This document shows positions 25,975 to 34,840 of a stretch of DNA of 64,000 bases, piece by piece. The DNA is taken from assembly GCA_902801155.1 (NCBI GenBank), contig CADCHG010000006.1:5487-69486 (forward strand), given 5' to 3'. The notes below the pieces were generated by a model. It searched no databases and was not told the DNA's origin. It worked only from the letters and a program-made list of their open reading frames with translations. A program made the position numbers and the translations under genes. Position 1 is the first letter of the stretch; the number at the start of each line of letters is the position of its first letter. Source of the stretch: an uncultured Prevotellaceae bacterium (GTDB lineage: Bacteria; Bacteroidota; Bacteroidia; Bacteroidales; Bacteroidaceae).

Positions 25975-28766
25975 TAAAAGTCAAAAGTCAAAAGTCTAAA
26001 GTCAAAGGTCTTTTGCCTCTTGTCTTTTGTCTTTTACCTCTTTCTGAGATAATGGCAGATGGAAGAGGTGTGCCTTTCTTCCGCAATTACCCATCCAAGG
26101 AATACATGGCGCACAACCGCAATTACGATATTGCATGCGATGACTACGGTACTGTATTTGTTGCCAATTTTGAGGGACTACTCTACTATGATGGGGCCAC
26201 ATGGAGAAAGATCCATACCCCAGGCATCAGTAGAGTGACACGACTGACACGAGGCGACAATGGACGTATATGGGTAGGCGGTTACAACGTATTCGGCTAC
26301 CTCAAATCAGACAAACTGGGACGCATACAGATTCACACCATAGTATCTGACGCAGACAGAGGCTCTATCTCAGAAGTCGATGACATCAAGGTTGAGAAAG
26401 ACAAGGTGTATGTGCATACCACCGCAGGCAAGGCGTATGAGGTTGTGAATGAGAGTCTTCGGGTTATAAAAGAAGACAAAAACGAAAGTTCTAATTCATC
26501 AACTCAAAACACTAATCTCTCATCCCCCGACTCTGTGAGCCTGTTGGAGATGCCGCTCGACATAAAGCTACGCTACAGCTACACATACGGCATTGACTTC
26601 GGTAACAGTCGCTATGCCTTTGCTCCTCTTTCCGAGACCGACGGTCTTATATCCAATGCTATCAACCGTATTGTCCCCAACCGCACAAATATGTTATGGG
26701 GCGCTACTGATAACGGTATCTTTGCCGTTGATGCGCTCTCTCCATACGGACAGATTGGAGAAAGGGAAGGGCTGAAAGGTGAGGTGAACTGCATCTGTCA
26801 ACTTGCCGGAACATACTACATAGGTACAATGAAGGGACTGTACCGCCTAAATGGTAACAGAATACAGTTGGTGGAAGACATTGATCTTGCCTGTTGGCAA
26901 CTTACACGCATCTCAGATGCGGAGATGCTTGCAGCCACATCACAAGGTCTGTACCTCATCACCCCAGGTACCATACGACATATAACCGGTTACAACACCT
27001 TCTCTGTATGCCACGACAAAAAACAAGGCGGCTATGTCACAGGTGAAGTCGATGGAGTATATTACGTTTCCAAATATGGACAAAAGACGATGGTTCTACC
27101 TTTGGAAAAGGTGACGAAGATACAGCATGCCAAAGGGAAGTTCACCGTGGAGAGCATCTATGGCGAGCTATGGGAACTTTCATTTTCCAACAGCAATGAC
27201 GGAATAAAGGTTTCTGACAGATGCATACGTCAAAGTGCCGATGTAAAGGATCCGAAGCTGAAATACACAGATCCATCGGGCACACTATGGATTACCGATC
27301 CTGAAGGGCGTAACCTGAAAGCTTCCTCTACCAATAAGCAATCCGCAACACTTTCACCGTGGATGTATCCTTTCACAAAGCGTGCGCTCAACTGCCTCTA
27401 TGCATCCGAAGACGGAAAGATGTGGGCAGGTGGTGATTTCGGTGTAATAATACTCGACACTCGTATGGTGAAAGAGCTAAAGCAGCAGCCTATTTTAAGA
27501 CCATATATCCGTCAGGTAATAGCAATGGGCGACTCTGTGATGTGGGGTGGCTATTCACCAAAGGACATGAAACCACGTTTCGAAGTTGAAGGCATAACAC
27601 TTCCGTCATCCTGCAATCAAATCAACGTGACATTCTCCACCATTAACTCTTCCATAATCTGCCCTACCGAGTACCGATATCGAATAAACGGTGGCAGATG
27701 GAGTCTGTGGAGCAACCATAACGAAGTAGAAATCAACAACCTCGACTATGGCAGCAGCAGTATTGAAATTCAGGCACGTGACTTATTCGGACGCGTATCG
27801 GAAGTCAGCACCCTGAATTGGTCTGTAGCAAAACCATTCTATTTGCAATGGTGGGCTTACATCATCTACCTGCTCATCCTCATAGCTATAATCCATAGGC
27901 TAATGCTACATCGTACAAGACGACTGAAAGCAGAAAAAGCCAAGCTGGAGTCGTTAGTAGCAGAACGAACCTCCGACCTGAAGAGAACGCAAGATGACCT
28001 CGTGCGAATGGAACGTACCGCTGCTGTGGGTAAACTCACCCAAGGCCTTATCGACCGTATCCTTAATCCTATCAACTACATAAACAACTTCTCCAAGCTC
28101 ACTTCCGGTCTTGCTCAGGATCTCATGGCCGACATTGAGGATGAGAAAGAACGTATATCGGAGGACTGCTATGAGGACTGTTCCGACATCATACAAATGA
28201 TGAAGACCAACCTGAAGAAGATTGAGGACCACGGTATCAGTACCACTCGCACTCTGCGCGCTATGGAGGCTATGCTCAACAGCCATATAGGCACTATGAC
28301 ACAGCACGACCTCATATCCCTCTGCCGACAGACAGTAGCTGTCGTATCCGAATATCACAAGGATGCTATTGCAGAATATGGTATAAAACTAAAATGCGAT
28401 ATGCCTAACCAGCAGATGATAGTCAATATAGATGCAGGTTCTATCAAGAACGCACTCATAGCTCTGTTCAACAACAGCATATACTCAGTTGCAAAAAAAG
28501 TAAGAATCGGTCCACCTGACTATATACCGGAAATCGTGTTAAGTCTCCCGGAAGAAGGTACGGGTATTATCATTCGCGACAACGGCATGGGCATTGGAGA
28601 GAATATCATCAACAAAGTGTTCGACCCATTCTTCACGACTAAGCCCACAGGTGAGGCAGCCGGCGTAGGCCTCTATCTTGTACGCAATATCATTAACGAT
28701 CATCATGGTAAAATCTCAGTTGAATCCCAACAGGATGAATACTGCCAATTCACTATAACACTATGA
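25971..28766 (+). CDS. Propeller-type sensor histidine-kinase-like protein lacking the phosphoacceptor His
   Basis: 931 aa from the ATG at 25971, which overlaps the previous stop. Signal peptide 1-29, two-component propeller region about 35-520 (Reg_prop-like), Y_Y_Y domain about 545-615, transmembrane helix about 622-645, coiled coil, HisKA-like helices and an intact HATPase (N-box LFNNS near 832, DNGMGIGEN near 870, FFTTKPTGEAAGVGLYLV). In the H-box the sequence is LIDRILNPINY, with D695 where kinases have His, so self-phosphorylation is not expected. There is no receiver or AraC domain, so it is not a full hybrid HTCS. The first 20 codons contain a 7-nt-period repeat array in frame. Confidence 0.85.
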   Translation: MIKVKSQKSKVKGLLPLVFCLLPLSEIMADGRGVPFFRNYPSKEYMAHNRNYDIACDDYGTVFVANFEGLLYYDGATWRKIHTPGISRVTRLTRGDNGRIWVGGYNVFGYLKSDKLGRIQIHTIVSDADRGSISEVDDIKVEKDKVYVHTTAGKAYEVVNESLRVIKEDKNESSNSSTQNTNLSSPDSVSLLEMPLDIKLRYSYTYGIDFGNSRYAFAPLSETDGLISNAINRIVPNRTNMLWGATDNGIFAVDALSPYGQIGEREGLKGEVNCICQLAGTYYIGTMKGLYRLNGNRIQLVEDIDLACWQLTRISDAEMLAATSQGLYLITPGTIRHITGYNTFSVCHDKKQGGYVTGEVDGVYYVSKYGQKTMVLPLEKVTKIQHAKGKFTVESIYGELWELSFSNSNDGIKVSDRCIRQSADVKDPKLKYTDPSGTLWITDPEGRNLKASSTNKQSATLSPWMYPFTKRALNCLYASEDGKMWAGGDFGVIILDTRMVKELKQQPILRPYIRQVIAMGDSVMWGGYSPKDMKPRFEVEGITLPSSCNQINVTFSTINSSIICPTEYRYRINGGRWSLWSNHNEVEINNLDYGSSSIEIQARDLFGRVSEVSTLNWSVAKPFYLQWWAYIIYLLILIAIIHRLMLHRTRRLKAEKAKLESLVAERTSDLKRTQDDLVRMERTAAVGKLTQGLIDRILNPINYINNFSKLTSGLAQDLMADIEDEKERISEDCYEDCSDIIQMMKTNLKKIEDHGISTTRTLRAMEAMLNSHIGTMTQHDLISLCRQTVAVVSEYHKDAIAEYGIKLKCDMPNQQMIVNIDAGSIKNALIALFNNSIYSVAKKVRIGPPDYIPEIVLSLPEEGTGIIIRDNGMGIGENIINKVFDPFFTTKPTGEAAGVGLYLVRNIINDHHGKISVESQQDEYCQFTITL
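25976..26038. repeat. 7-nt-period inverted array inside a signal-peptide coding region
   Basis: Nine consecutive 7-mers: AAAAGTC three times, TAAAGTC, AAAGGTC, TTTTGCC, TCTTGTC, TTTTGTC, TTTTACC. It is read in frame as KSQKSKVKGLLPLVFCLLPL and supplies the positive n-region and hydrophobic core of the sensor's signal peptide. Confidence 0.75.
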
Positions 28767-29629
28767 CCGAGAAATCAACACCCAACACTCAGCAACAATC
28801 TTCTGCTAAGTATCCAACCAAGGAAGAATTTGACAAACTTCTTCTCCAACAGCAGAAACTTGCTTCCTTAGGAATGCTCAGCGCAGGTATAGCGCATGAG
28901 ATACAGAATCCGCTTAACTTTGTCATCAACTTCTCGAAGATGTCAGAGAAACTTCTTGATGACCTGAAGGAGATAGTGAATGACGTGCGAGAACATATTC
29001 CTGAGGACGATGCTAATGAAATTGATGATATCACCTCCAATCTCAACGTCAACCTACAGAAGATACGTGAACATGGCGAGCGTGCAGTAAGCATCATTCA
29101 AGGCATATTACTCATATCGCGTGGTAAGGAAGGAGAATGCATTCCGACTGACATTGCCCACTTGCTGCATGAATACGTATGGCTGGCATATCATGCTCAA
29201 AGAGCGAGTGACAAATCATTCAACATATCCATTACTGAGAGCTATCAAGAGGATATGCCACATGTCATGGTTGTACCTCAAGACCTTAGCCGTGCCGTAC
29301 TTAACGTTGTCAATAATGCATGCTATGCCGTGACAGAAAAAACTGCAAGCGAAGGTGAGGACTACAAGCCTACCATCAACATAGTGGCAAAAGTCGAAGA
29401 CGGAAACCTTATCATCAGCATAGGTGATAACGGCTGTGGCATGACAGACGAGGTGCGCGGAAAACTCTTCCACGAAACAATCACAACCAAGCCAATAGGC
29501 AAAGGAACCGGTCTCGGAATGATTATCACCCACGACATCATAGTAAATGAACATCATGGCAGTATCGATATCGACACAAAGCTAAATGAAGGGACAACAT
29601 TCACGTTCACTATTCCTGTAAAAGGATAA
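28763..29629 (+). CDS. Soluble sensor histidine kinase
   Basis: 288 aa without a transmembrane helix. H-box GIAHEIQNPLNF with phosphoacceptor H45, then HATPase with N-box VVNNACYAV, G1 DNGCGM and G2 region GKGTGLGMIITHDIIVNEHHGSI. The start codon overlaps the previous stop (ATGA). Its catalytic core is closely related in layout to the adjacent membrane sensor, which has lost the His, so the pair may work as a heteromer in which this protein carries the phosphoryl group. The likely target is the operon's receiver-phosphatase. Confidence 0.88.
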   Translation: MTEKSTPNTQQQSSAKYPTKEEFDKLLLQQQKLASLGMLSAGIAHEIQNPLNFVINFSKMSEKLLDDLKEIVNDVREHIPEDDANEIDDITSNLNVNLQKIREHGERAVSIIQGILLISRGKEGECIPTDIAHLLHEYVWLAYHAQRASDKSFNISITESYQEDMPHVMVVPQDLSRAVLNVVNNACYAVTEKTASEGEDYKPTINIVAKVEDGNLIISIGDNGCGMTDEVRGKLFHETITTKPIGKGTGLGMIITHDIIVNEHHGSIDIDTKLNEGTTFTFTIPVKG

Positions 29630-29633
29630 TAAA

Positions 29634-29671
29634 ATACCCGCCCCCTTACCTCTCCCATAAAAGGAGGGGGA
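29634..29671. repeat. GC-rich palindromic element
   Basis: CCGCCCCCTTACC and TCTCCC-ATAAAA-GGAGGGGGAG lie between the histidine kinase stop and the TonB-receptor start, possibly a hairpin in the operon mRNA. Confidence 0.6.
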
Positions 29672-29694
29672 GTAGATAGTAATACTCATTAATA

Positions 29695-32307
29695 ATGAAA
29701 GATAAAAAACAATACATAAAAACGAGTTGTTCTAAATCTCCACAGCGAGAAAAGGGCAACTGCTCCCCTCCTTTTATGGGAGGGGTAAGGGGATGGGTAT
29801 TTCTATTTTTAACTCTTCTACCCCTTTCGTCTTTTGCCCAGTCACCAGAGACTGTGCAAGACTACTCTACGGCATTTCGGTATTACCAAATAGGACGCCT
29901 TGACAGTTGCGAGGCCTACTCACGCAAGGTAATCAGCACGGGTAGCGGTATGCTCAAGACAAGTGCCTACCGCCTCATGGCTCTCTCTTTTTTGGAGAAA
30001 GGCGACCTCGTCAATGCAGGAATCATCGTCGACAGACTACTTGCCTATAACCCATATTTCACACCTGCCATAACCGACCCGCAGCGTTTCATTGATATGA
30101 TTAATGAGCGCAAGCAACTGGAGGCTGGCATCACCACAGCATCACGACAGGCGGAGTCTATCGAGGAATCACCTGTTCCTGTCACCCTCATCACCGAGGC
30201 TATGATACGACACTCCGGAGCCCAAACCCTTCAGGAACTCCTCTGTCTCTTCGTCCCCGGCATGTCGATAGCAGAAGGTCTTGAGGCTAACATAGCTATG
30301 CACGGCATCACAGGTATCTCTCAGGAAAAGATTCTCTTCCTTCAGGACGGACACCGTCTCAACGGCTACTCTACCAATGCCGAAGCGCCCGACTACCGTA
30401 ACTCCCTTGACAAGATTCAGCAGATAGAGGTGCTACGAGGCCCTGCATCATCACTTTATGGTAACGTAGCACTCACCGCTGTGGTGAACGTCATAACTCG
30501 CAAGGGCGCCGTATTAAATGGTGGCCGTATAAGCTTTATGACAGGCACACAAAACACCTATGGCACTACCTATGCCGTGGGTGGTGGTAACAACGTAGTG
30601 GATCTCCTTGGATGGGGTAGCATACAGGCTACCGACGGTTTCAAATACACACACGACAATGTTGCCTATAGTTCTGACAATCAGGCTTCTCTAACACCAC
30701 AGAGCACGGTATATGCCCATGCCTACAACCGCCGCCCGTCATACGACATTGGTATAAAGGGACGCTGGCGCGACTTCTCCCTAACCTTCAACTCACAGCG
30801 TTCAAAGCAGACACCGTATATCAATATCCTACAGATGCCTGCTACTAAGGCTTTCCTAAGCGACGATAAGGGGAATAGATACCTTAGTCCTGAAACGCCT
30901 TCGTATGAAGCGGTACAGAACTTCAACTACGACCGCTACAGCAACATCAAGAGCAATGGTCCTGGTATTACCCGCACCAATCACCACCTTAACGTGGACT
31001 ACTCCCACTCATTGGGAGCTTTCAACATTCATGCCTCTGGATATGTCTCTATGGAGCATACCAGTTTCTACAATGTAATGGGTGACTCCGTCAATTTCGG
31101 TGTCGGGGCAGACCTCTTGCAAAGACTACAGTCAGAAGGCAAATCATCCGATATCAGTCCTGAGATAGCACAGATGCTGATGAAGTATTACGTGAAGACG
31201 GCAGGTGTTTTCCAGATGCTGGAATGGGAGAATTTAACCTTTGGTGGACAAGCGCAGATACTTGCAAAATACAGATACCTTGGTCATGGTAATGCTGTAA
31301 TAGGATGTCAGTACGAGCACTTCGCCCTCACCGACGGAGTTCTCTACATAGGCGGAAACTATACCACACAGCAAATGATATCAAGCGGAGAGGTGTTCAA
31401 CGACGCAAGTGAAGAAATCTATTCCTCATATCTACAATTGAAGCATTTCTTCTCCAGAAAGTTTATCTTAAACGCCGGACTACGCTATGACCACAAAATC
31501 AGATTCGATGATGCCACTCTCAACAGGTTCTCTCCACGTTTCTCTTTGATCTACAAAATTACAAAAACTCTTTCTGCACGTGCTTCCTACAACTACAGTT
31601 TCGTTGATGCACCATATATCTATCGTGCATGCAACGTGAAGATGTTCAGCGGAGGAGCGAACATGCGTCCGGAGACTATGCACTCTTACCTGATAGGAGC
31701 CACATACCACCGTCAGGGCACACCTCTCTCGGCAGAACTCAGTTTCTACCGCAACAAGCTTGAGGACCTTGTCAACATCGAGTTAGGTGGTGATTATCTC
31801 TTCCGCAACTCCGCTATGGTAACACAAGCCGGCATAGAGGGAGCGGCACAATATAATTCCGACAACTTCTTTGCAAACGTGAATTTCACATGGCAGAAAT
31901 TCATCAAGTCAAAGGGATATAACGTACACAAGAGCAATCCTTTCGGTGTACCACAGTTTATGGGCAATATCACCGTTGCAGGATCACCTTATCATGGTAA
32001 GGGAAAAGGCTTCATAACAGGCGGAAAAGTATGGCTTCGCAGCACCATAAACGCCCAGACCACAACCTACTATCAAAAAGCCGATGTAATTCTGTCATAT
32101 GCCATGAAGCAGACTATAGGCAGCATAGAGGAAGTAAAACCTCAAGCTATCATCAACCTCGGCTTAGGCTATGAATGGCAATATCTCGATATCGACATCA
32201 CAATCCACAACATCACGGACAACGACTATAAAATCGGCTCTCTCCTTGCTGATGGTGTGCCAAGGAAAGGTCGCCAGATTCTCGGCAAGTTGACGGTAAA
32301 ATTCTAA
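29695..32307 (+). CDS. TonB-dependent outer-membrane receptor with N-terminal helical domain
   Basis: 870 aa. The signal peptide is displaced: after MKDKKQYIKTS comes a repeat-encoded stretch (NCSPPFMGGVRGW, about 22-35), then the hydrophobic core LFLTLLPLSSFAQ. Residues about 55-140 are TPR-like helices, followed by a plug (PVPVTLITEAMI, IAMHGITG, LRGPASSLYGNVALTAVVNVITRKG) and a 22-strand-type barrel ending LGKLTVKF. It is not a SusC and lacks a SusD partner. Last gene of the signalling operon; it could transport or sense the ligand that the operon responds to. The stop codon overlaps that of vsr on the other strand. Confidence 0.85.
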   Translation: MKDKKQYIKTSCSKSPQREKGNCSPPFMGGVRGWVFLFLTLLPLSSFAQSPETVQDYSTAFRYYQIGRLDSCEAYSRKVISTGSGMLKTSAYRLMALSFLEKGDLVNAGIIVDRLLAYNPYFTPAITDPQRFIDMINERKQLEAGITTASRQAESIEESPVPVTLITEAMIRHSGAQTLQELLCLFVPGMSIAEGLEANIAMHGITGISQEKILFLQDGHRLNGYSTNAEAPDYRNSLDKIQQIEVLRGPASSLYGNVALTAVVNVITRKGAVLNGGRISFMTGTQNTYGTTYAVGGGNNVVDLLGWGSIQATDGFKYTHDNVAYSSDNQASLTPQSTVYAHAYNRRPSYDIGIKGRWRDFSLTFNSQRSKQTPYINILQMPATKAFLSDDKGNRYLSPETPSYEAVQNFNYDRYSNIKSNGPGITRTNHHLNVDYSHSLGAFNIHASGYVSMEHTSFYNVMGDSVNFGVGADLLQRLQSEGKSSDISPEIAQMLMKYYVKTAGVFQMLEWENLTFGGQAQILAKYRYLGHGNAVIGCQYEHFALTDGVLYIGGNYTTQQMISSGEVFNDASEEIYSSYLQLKHFFSRKFILNAGLRYDHKIRFDDATLNRFSPRFSLIYKITKTLSARASYNYSFVDAPYIYRACNVKMFSGGANMRPETMHSYLIGATYHRQGTPLSAELSFYRNKLEDLVNIELGGDYLFRNSAMVTQAGIEGAAQYNSDNFFANVNFTWQKFIKSKGYNVHKSNPFGVPQFMGNITVAGSPYHGKGKGFITGGKVWLRSTINAQTTTYYQKADVILSYAMKQTIGSIEEVKPQAIINLGLGYEWQYLDIDITIHNITDNDYKIGSLLADGVPRKGRQILGKLTVKF
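29763..29797. repeat. GC-rich palindromic element inside the receptor signal region
   Basis: CTCCCCTCC-TTTTAT-GGGAGGGG plus TAAGGGGATGGG. Translated in frame as SPPFMGGVRGW between the start codon and the hydrophobic core of the signal peptide. Confidence 0.75.
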
Positions 32308-32840
32308 TCCACCTCATCTTCTGCCACCATTGCCTGCAACTCCCCTGCCCTTTCACGGGTATAGGGGTTGTAGTCCTTTGGCTTTACCCCGTGGTCTTGC
32401 ATCCAGATATGGTTTAGAGTGAAAGCTATGGAATTAAGTGTTTCTTCATGCCGTTGGGGCTTCAGTTCACACTCCCACACGGTAATACAATGCCAACCCA
32501 TCTCAGCCAAACGTTTTTGCTCTTCCTTGTCCCGCTCCTTATTACGCTTGATTTTAGATACCCAGAAATCTCGGTTTGTCTTTGGAATCTTACAACAAGC
32601 CGAGTTTTCCATTTTACCCAGTTCAACGTAATGCCCATGCCAAAAGCATCCATTCACAAAGATGCACGTCCTGTACATTCTCAGCACAAGGTCTGGATGT
32701 CCAGGCAATCTTTTGTGATTCAGTCGGTATCTGAATCCACGTTTCCACAGCCCTCGTCGCACAATCAACTCAGGCTTCGTGTCTTTTGACCGTATTGCCG
32801 CCATATTATCATGACGCTTTTGTGCTGTAAGACTATCCAT
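32304..32840 (-). CDS. vsr: Very-short-patch-repair (Vsr) endonuclease
   Basis: 178 aa. Opening MAAIRSKDTKPELIVRRGLWKRGFRYRL, catalytic PGHPD with D50, then FVNGCFWHGH with H68 and H70, and ITVWECEL, all as in Vsr. The enzyme nicks 5' of the mismatched T in T:G pairs that arise from 5-methylcytosine deamination. No cytosine methyltransferase gene is in the window, so it is an orphan here. Convergent with the TonB receptor: its TAG (32306-32304) shares two bases with the receptor's TAA (32305-32307). It sits at the edge of an accessory-looking stretch. Confidence 0.9.
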   Translation of the reverse strand: MDSLTAQKRHDNMAAIRSKDTKPELIVRRGLWKRGFRYRLNHKRLPGHPDLVLRMYRTCIFVNGCFWHGHYVELGKMENSACCKIPKTNRDFWVSKIKRNKERDKEEQKRLAEMGWHCITVWECELKPQRHEETLNSIAFTLNHIWMQDHGVKPKDYNPYTRERAGELQAMVAEDEVD

Positions 32841-32900
32841 AATTGTTTTGGTTTTTAACGTGAATTCAATTATTCAAGTTTGAAACAAAGACCCTGATTA

Positions 32901-32968
32901 TTCGCTTTACCTTCGTTCTTCCTTTTCATATAGGATTCACAACGGACTTACATAGGAGTTGTATCCTA
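32901..32968. repeat. Inverted 11-nt-period array E
   Basis: Units TTCGCTTTACC and TTCGTTCTTCC on the left; ATAGGATTCAC, AACGGACTTAC and ATAGGAGTTGT on the right. AACGGACTTAC is also the main unit of array D, 3 kb away. The array reaches the end of the pseudogene (stop at 32966). Confidence 0.65.
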
Positions 32969-33399
32969 TTCCTTACCCAACATTCTCTTGATAAGCTCCT
33001 CAAGAGTATGCGATCGTGGACTTCATCAAAAGTACCTGCCCTTGAACTGAGAAAGCGAAGCTCTTTATAGTGGAAGGCAGAGGGGCAAAACTGGCGGTAA
33101 AATCAAGTTCGCCAGACTTAGGCATAGACACGTCACTATCAATTGAGGCATAACTACATGCCTTTATCGCATAATCCTTGTCGTCAACTATGAGTTTATA
33201 TTGCTAGGAATGCCAAACTGATTACTAGGAGAATACATGACATGTATTGACACAATAGTAGCCGTATCGGTAAACTCTACCTTTTTAAATTTCATAACAT
33301 AGCTATAGGGCGGTACAGGATTATTCCATGTAAAAATAGTCTGTGCCCATGAACTAATGAAGCTGAGCAATAGGGTAATGAGACAATAGAATGTTTCAT
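32966..33399 (-). pseudogene. Frameshifted remnant of a small secreted Bacteroidales protein
   Basis: Reading the minus strand from the ATG at 33399, three frames must be joined. MKHSIVSLP passes by frameshift to LLLSFISSWAQTIFTWNNP and on to FGIPSNI. A second shift leads to YKLIVDDKDYAIKACSYAS and on to SFAFSVQGQVLLMKSTIAYS. A third gives LEELIKRMLGKE and the stop at 32968-32966. The pieces join into one protein of about 140 residues with a signal peptide and a pattern (MKFKKVEFTDTATIVSIHVMY, MPKSGELDFTASF) known from N-terminal domains of Prevotella TlpA-like or DUF4369-like proteins. The promoter upstream is intact. Confidence 0.7.
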
Positions 33400-33423
33400 T
33401 TTAGTATTTTGGCTTTCTATATG

Positions 33424-33455
33424 CAAAAGTAATATTAATTATCCGTAATGCCAAA
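33424..33455 (-). promoter_or_regulatory. Intact promoter of the pseudogene
   Basis: On the minus strand: TTTG (33455-33452), exactly 20 nt, TACTTTTG (33431-33424). A complete consensus promoter still drives the frameshifted gene, so the decay is probably recent. Confidence 0.7.
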
Positions 33456-33545
33456 AGGAAAGAATAGAAAAGAGAAATGCAATGGAATTATTTTGCGAAT
33501 ATGTAGCGTTTTGATAATATTTTTTTGCATTTTTTTAGATTTTTC

Positions 33546-33576
33546 TTGGTTTTTTAAAAAATTATATTTATATTTG
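33546..33576 (+). promoter_or_regulatory. Promoter of the YD-type secreted protein gene
   Basis: TTG (33546-33548), 20-nt spacer, TATATTTG (33569-33576). The leader is about 35-40 nt to the ATG at 33619, which supports that start over an in-frame ATG at 33448 lying upstream of the promoter. Confidence 0.75.
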
Positions 33577-33618
33577 CAAGCAAAACCTCTAACCTCTAAT
33601 CCTTTAACACTAACCGAC

Positions 33619-34581
33619 ATGAAAAAGATCTTGAATCTAATAGCCATTTTGGTAGCAATAACTAATACCGCAACTGCACAGGACAATGCGCAGCCATCCA
33701 ATATGACCATATACGACAGCGAAGGAAACTTGACAGACTCGTATGAGTTCAAGTATGATGCCAACGGAAATCAGATTGAGGAGACCGATTTCTCAAGCGA
33801 TGAATTTGCTGGCACCACGAAGAGATACTACACCTATACCTCTGAGGGCAAGATACAGTCCGTTGTTGCCCACAAGATGGAGAATGGTAAATGGAACGTT
33901 TACAGCAAGAACCTGTATTCATATAATTCTGACGGCTCGTTAGCTGGCGAATGTTCCTATCAATGGAGCAACGGCACATGGATTCCCAATTCAAAAAGCG
34001 AACTTGAATATACAGAGTTAGGATATACTGAATATAGTTATGATTGGACGGGCGCTAAGTGGGAAATGAAGTTTAAGGATGTGCATTGTATTTCAAGCAA
34101 CGGCGACTTCTCCACTTTCTACATATACAAGAGTGGCAACTTCGTGCTTATTTCCAAGTCGTTGGTTGGCTACAACGATTTGGGGAAAGACAAGCTTCGC
34201 CAGACATGGACCGTACTGAATGGTAATGAGGATAGTTCTGTATATGGTCCAAGGACAAGCTATGAATATGAAGATAAAGGTAATCTGATGTCAGAAACCA
34301 CCTACATCTATGATGCTCAGGAAAGGATCGAGAACAACTTCAAAACAGAGTATTCCTACGATGAAAACGGCAGGAATACGAGCATCGAGTCATACGTTTG
34401 GAACAATGGACAATGGGTTCTCGATAGCGTGGAGCGTTACGACTATGCAGAAACCGCCACTTGCATGAACAACATCAACAGCATGGTGGCTAAGAGTTCC
34501 GTAAAGAAGGTTATCGACAACGGCCGTATCAATATCCACGTTGACGGCAAGAGCTTCAACCTCAACGGAATAGAAAATTAA
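33619..34581 (+). CDS. Secreted protein with YD/RHS-like repeats
   Basis: 320 aa from the ATG at 33619 (MKKILNLIAILVAITNTATAQ signal peptide). The body is built of short repeats of the form Y-x-Y-[DNS]-x2-G-[NKS], for example FKYDANGNQIEETDF, YTYTSEGKIQSVV, YSYNSDGSLAGE, YEYEDKGNLMSE and YSYDENGRNTSIES. These resemble RHS/YD repeats and DUF3836-type proteins of Bacteroidales. The last residues (VIDNGRINIHVDGKSFNLNG) look like the shortened C-terminal tail seen on Prevotella surface or secreted proteins. No toxin domain follows the repeats. Exact role unknown. Confidence 0.7.
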   Translation: MKKILNLIAILVAITNTATAQDNAQPSNMTIYDSEGNLTDSYEFKYDANGNQIEETDFSSDEFAGTTKRYYTYTSEGKIQSVVAHKMENGKWNVYSKNLYSYNSDGSLAGECSYQWSNGTWIPNSKSELEYTELGYTEYSYDWTGAKWEMKFKDVHCISSNGDFSTFYIYKSGNFVLISKSLVGYNDLGKDKLRQTWTVLNGNEDSSVYGPRTSYEYEDKGNLMSETTYIYDAQERIENNFKTEYSYDENGRNTSIESYVWNNGQWVLDSVERYDYAETATCMNNINSMVAKSSVKKVIDNGRINIHVDGKSFNLNGIEN

Positions 34582-34675
34582 CAGAAAGCCCTTTTTATTT
34601 ACGATATAGATTTTGGTTTAACAGTTATAGCTCAACTAACAAATCAGTTTTTTGTTATCTTAAGTAATTCTATAG

Positions 34676-34709
34676 CAGCTTGTAATCGTGAGATTACAGG
34701 CTGTTTTTT
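34676..34709 (+). terminator. Terminator after the YD-repeat protein gene
   Basis: CAGCTTGTAATC (34676-34687) pairs with GATTACAGGCTG (34692-34703) through a 4-nt loop, with one G-U pair, followed by TTTTTT (34704-34709). Confidence 0.85.
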
Positions 34710-34794
34710 GAGTATAAATTACTTTCAACTTGAATACCGGACTTTACAATTCTACATATTAAATGACTATTTCACAAGAAAAATCGTCGAAATG

Positions 34795-34826
34795 TTTGTA
34801 AATACAGATTATTTATATTATCTTTG
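34795..34826 (+). promoter_or_regulatory. Promoter of the cobalamin-riboswitch transcript
   Basis: TTTG (34795-34798), exactly 20 nt, TATCTTTG (34819-34826). A full consensus match, about 20 nt upstream of the riboswitch. Confidence 0.8.
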
Positions 34827-34840
34827 CATCGGAGTAATTT

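Noticed and set aside
25971..28766. Hybrid two-component regulator (HTCS) for the xylan locus
   Set aside because: It has the propeller and Y_Y_Y parts but no receiver and no AraC-type DNA-binding domain, and it is in another operon about 10 kb away on the opposite strand.
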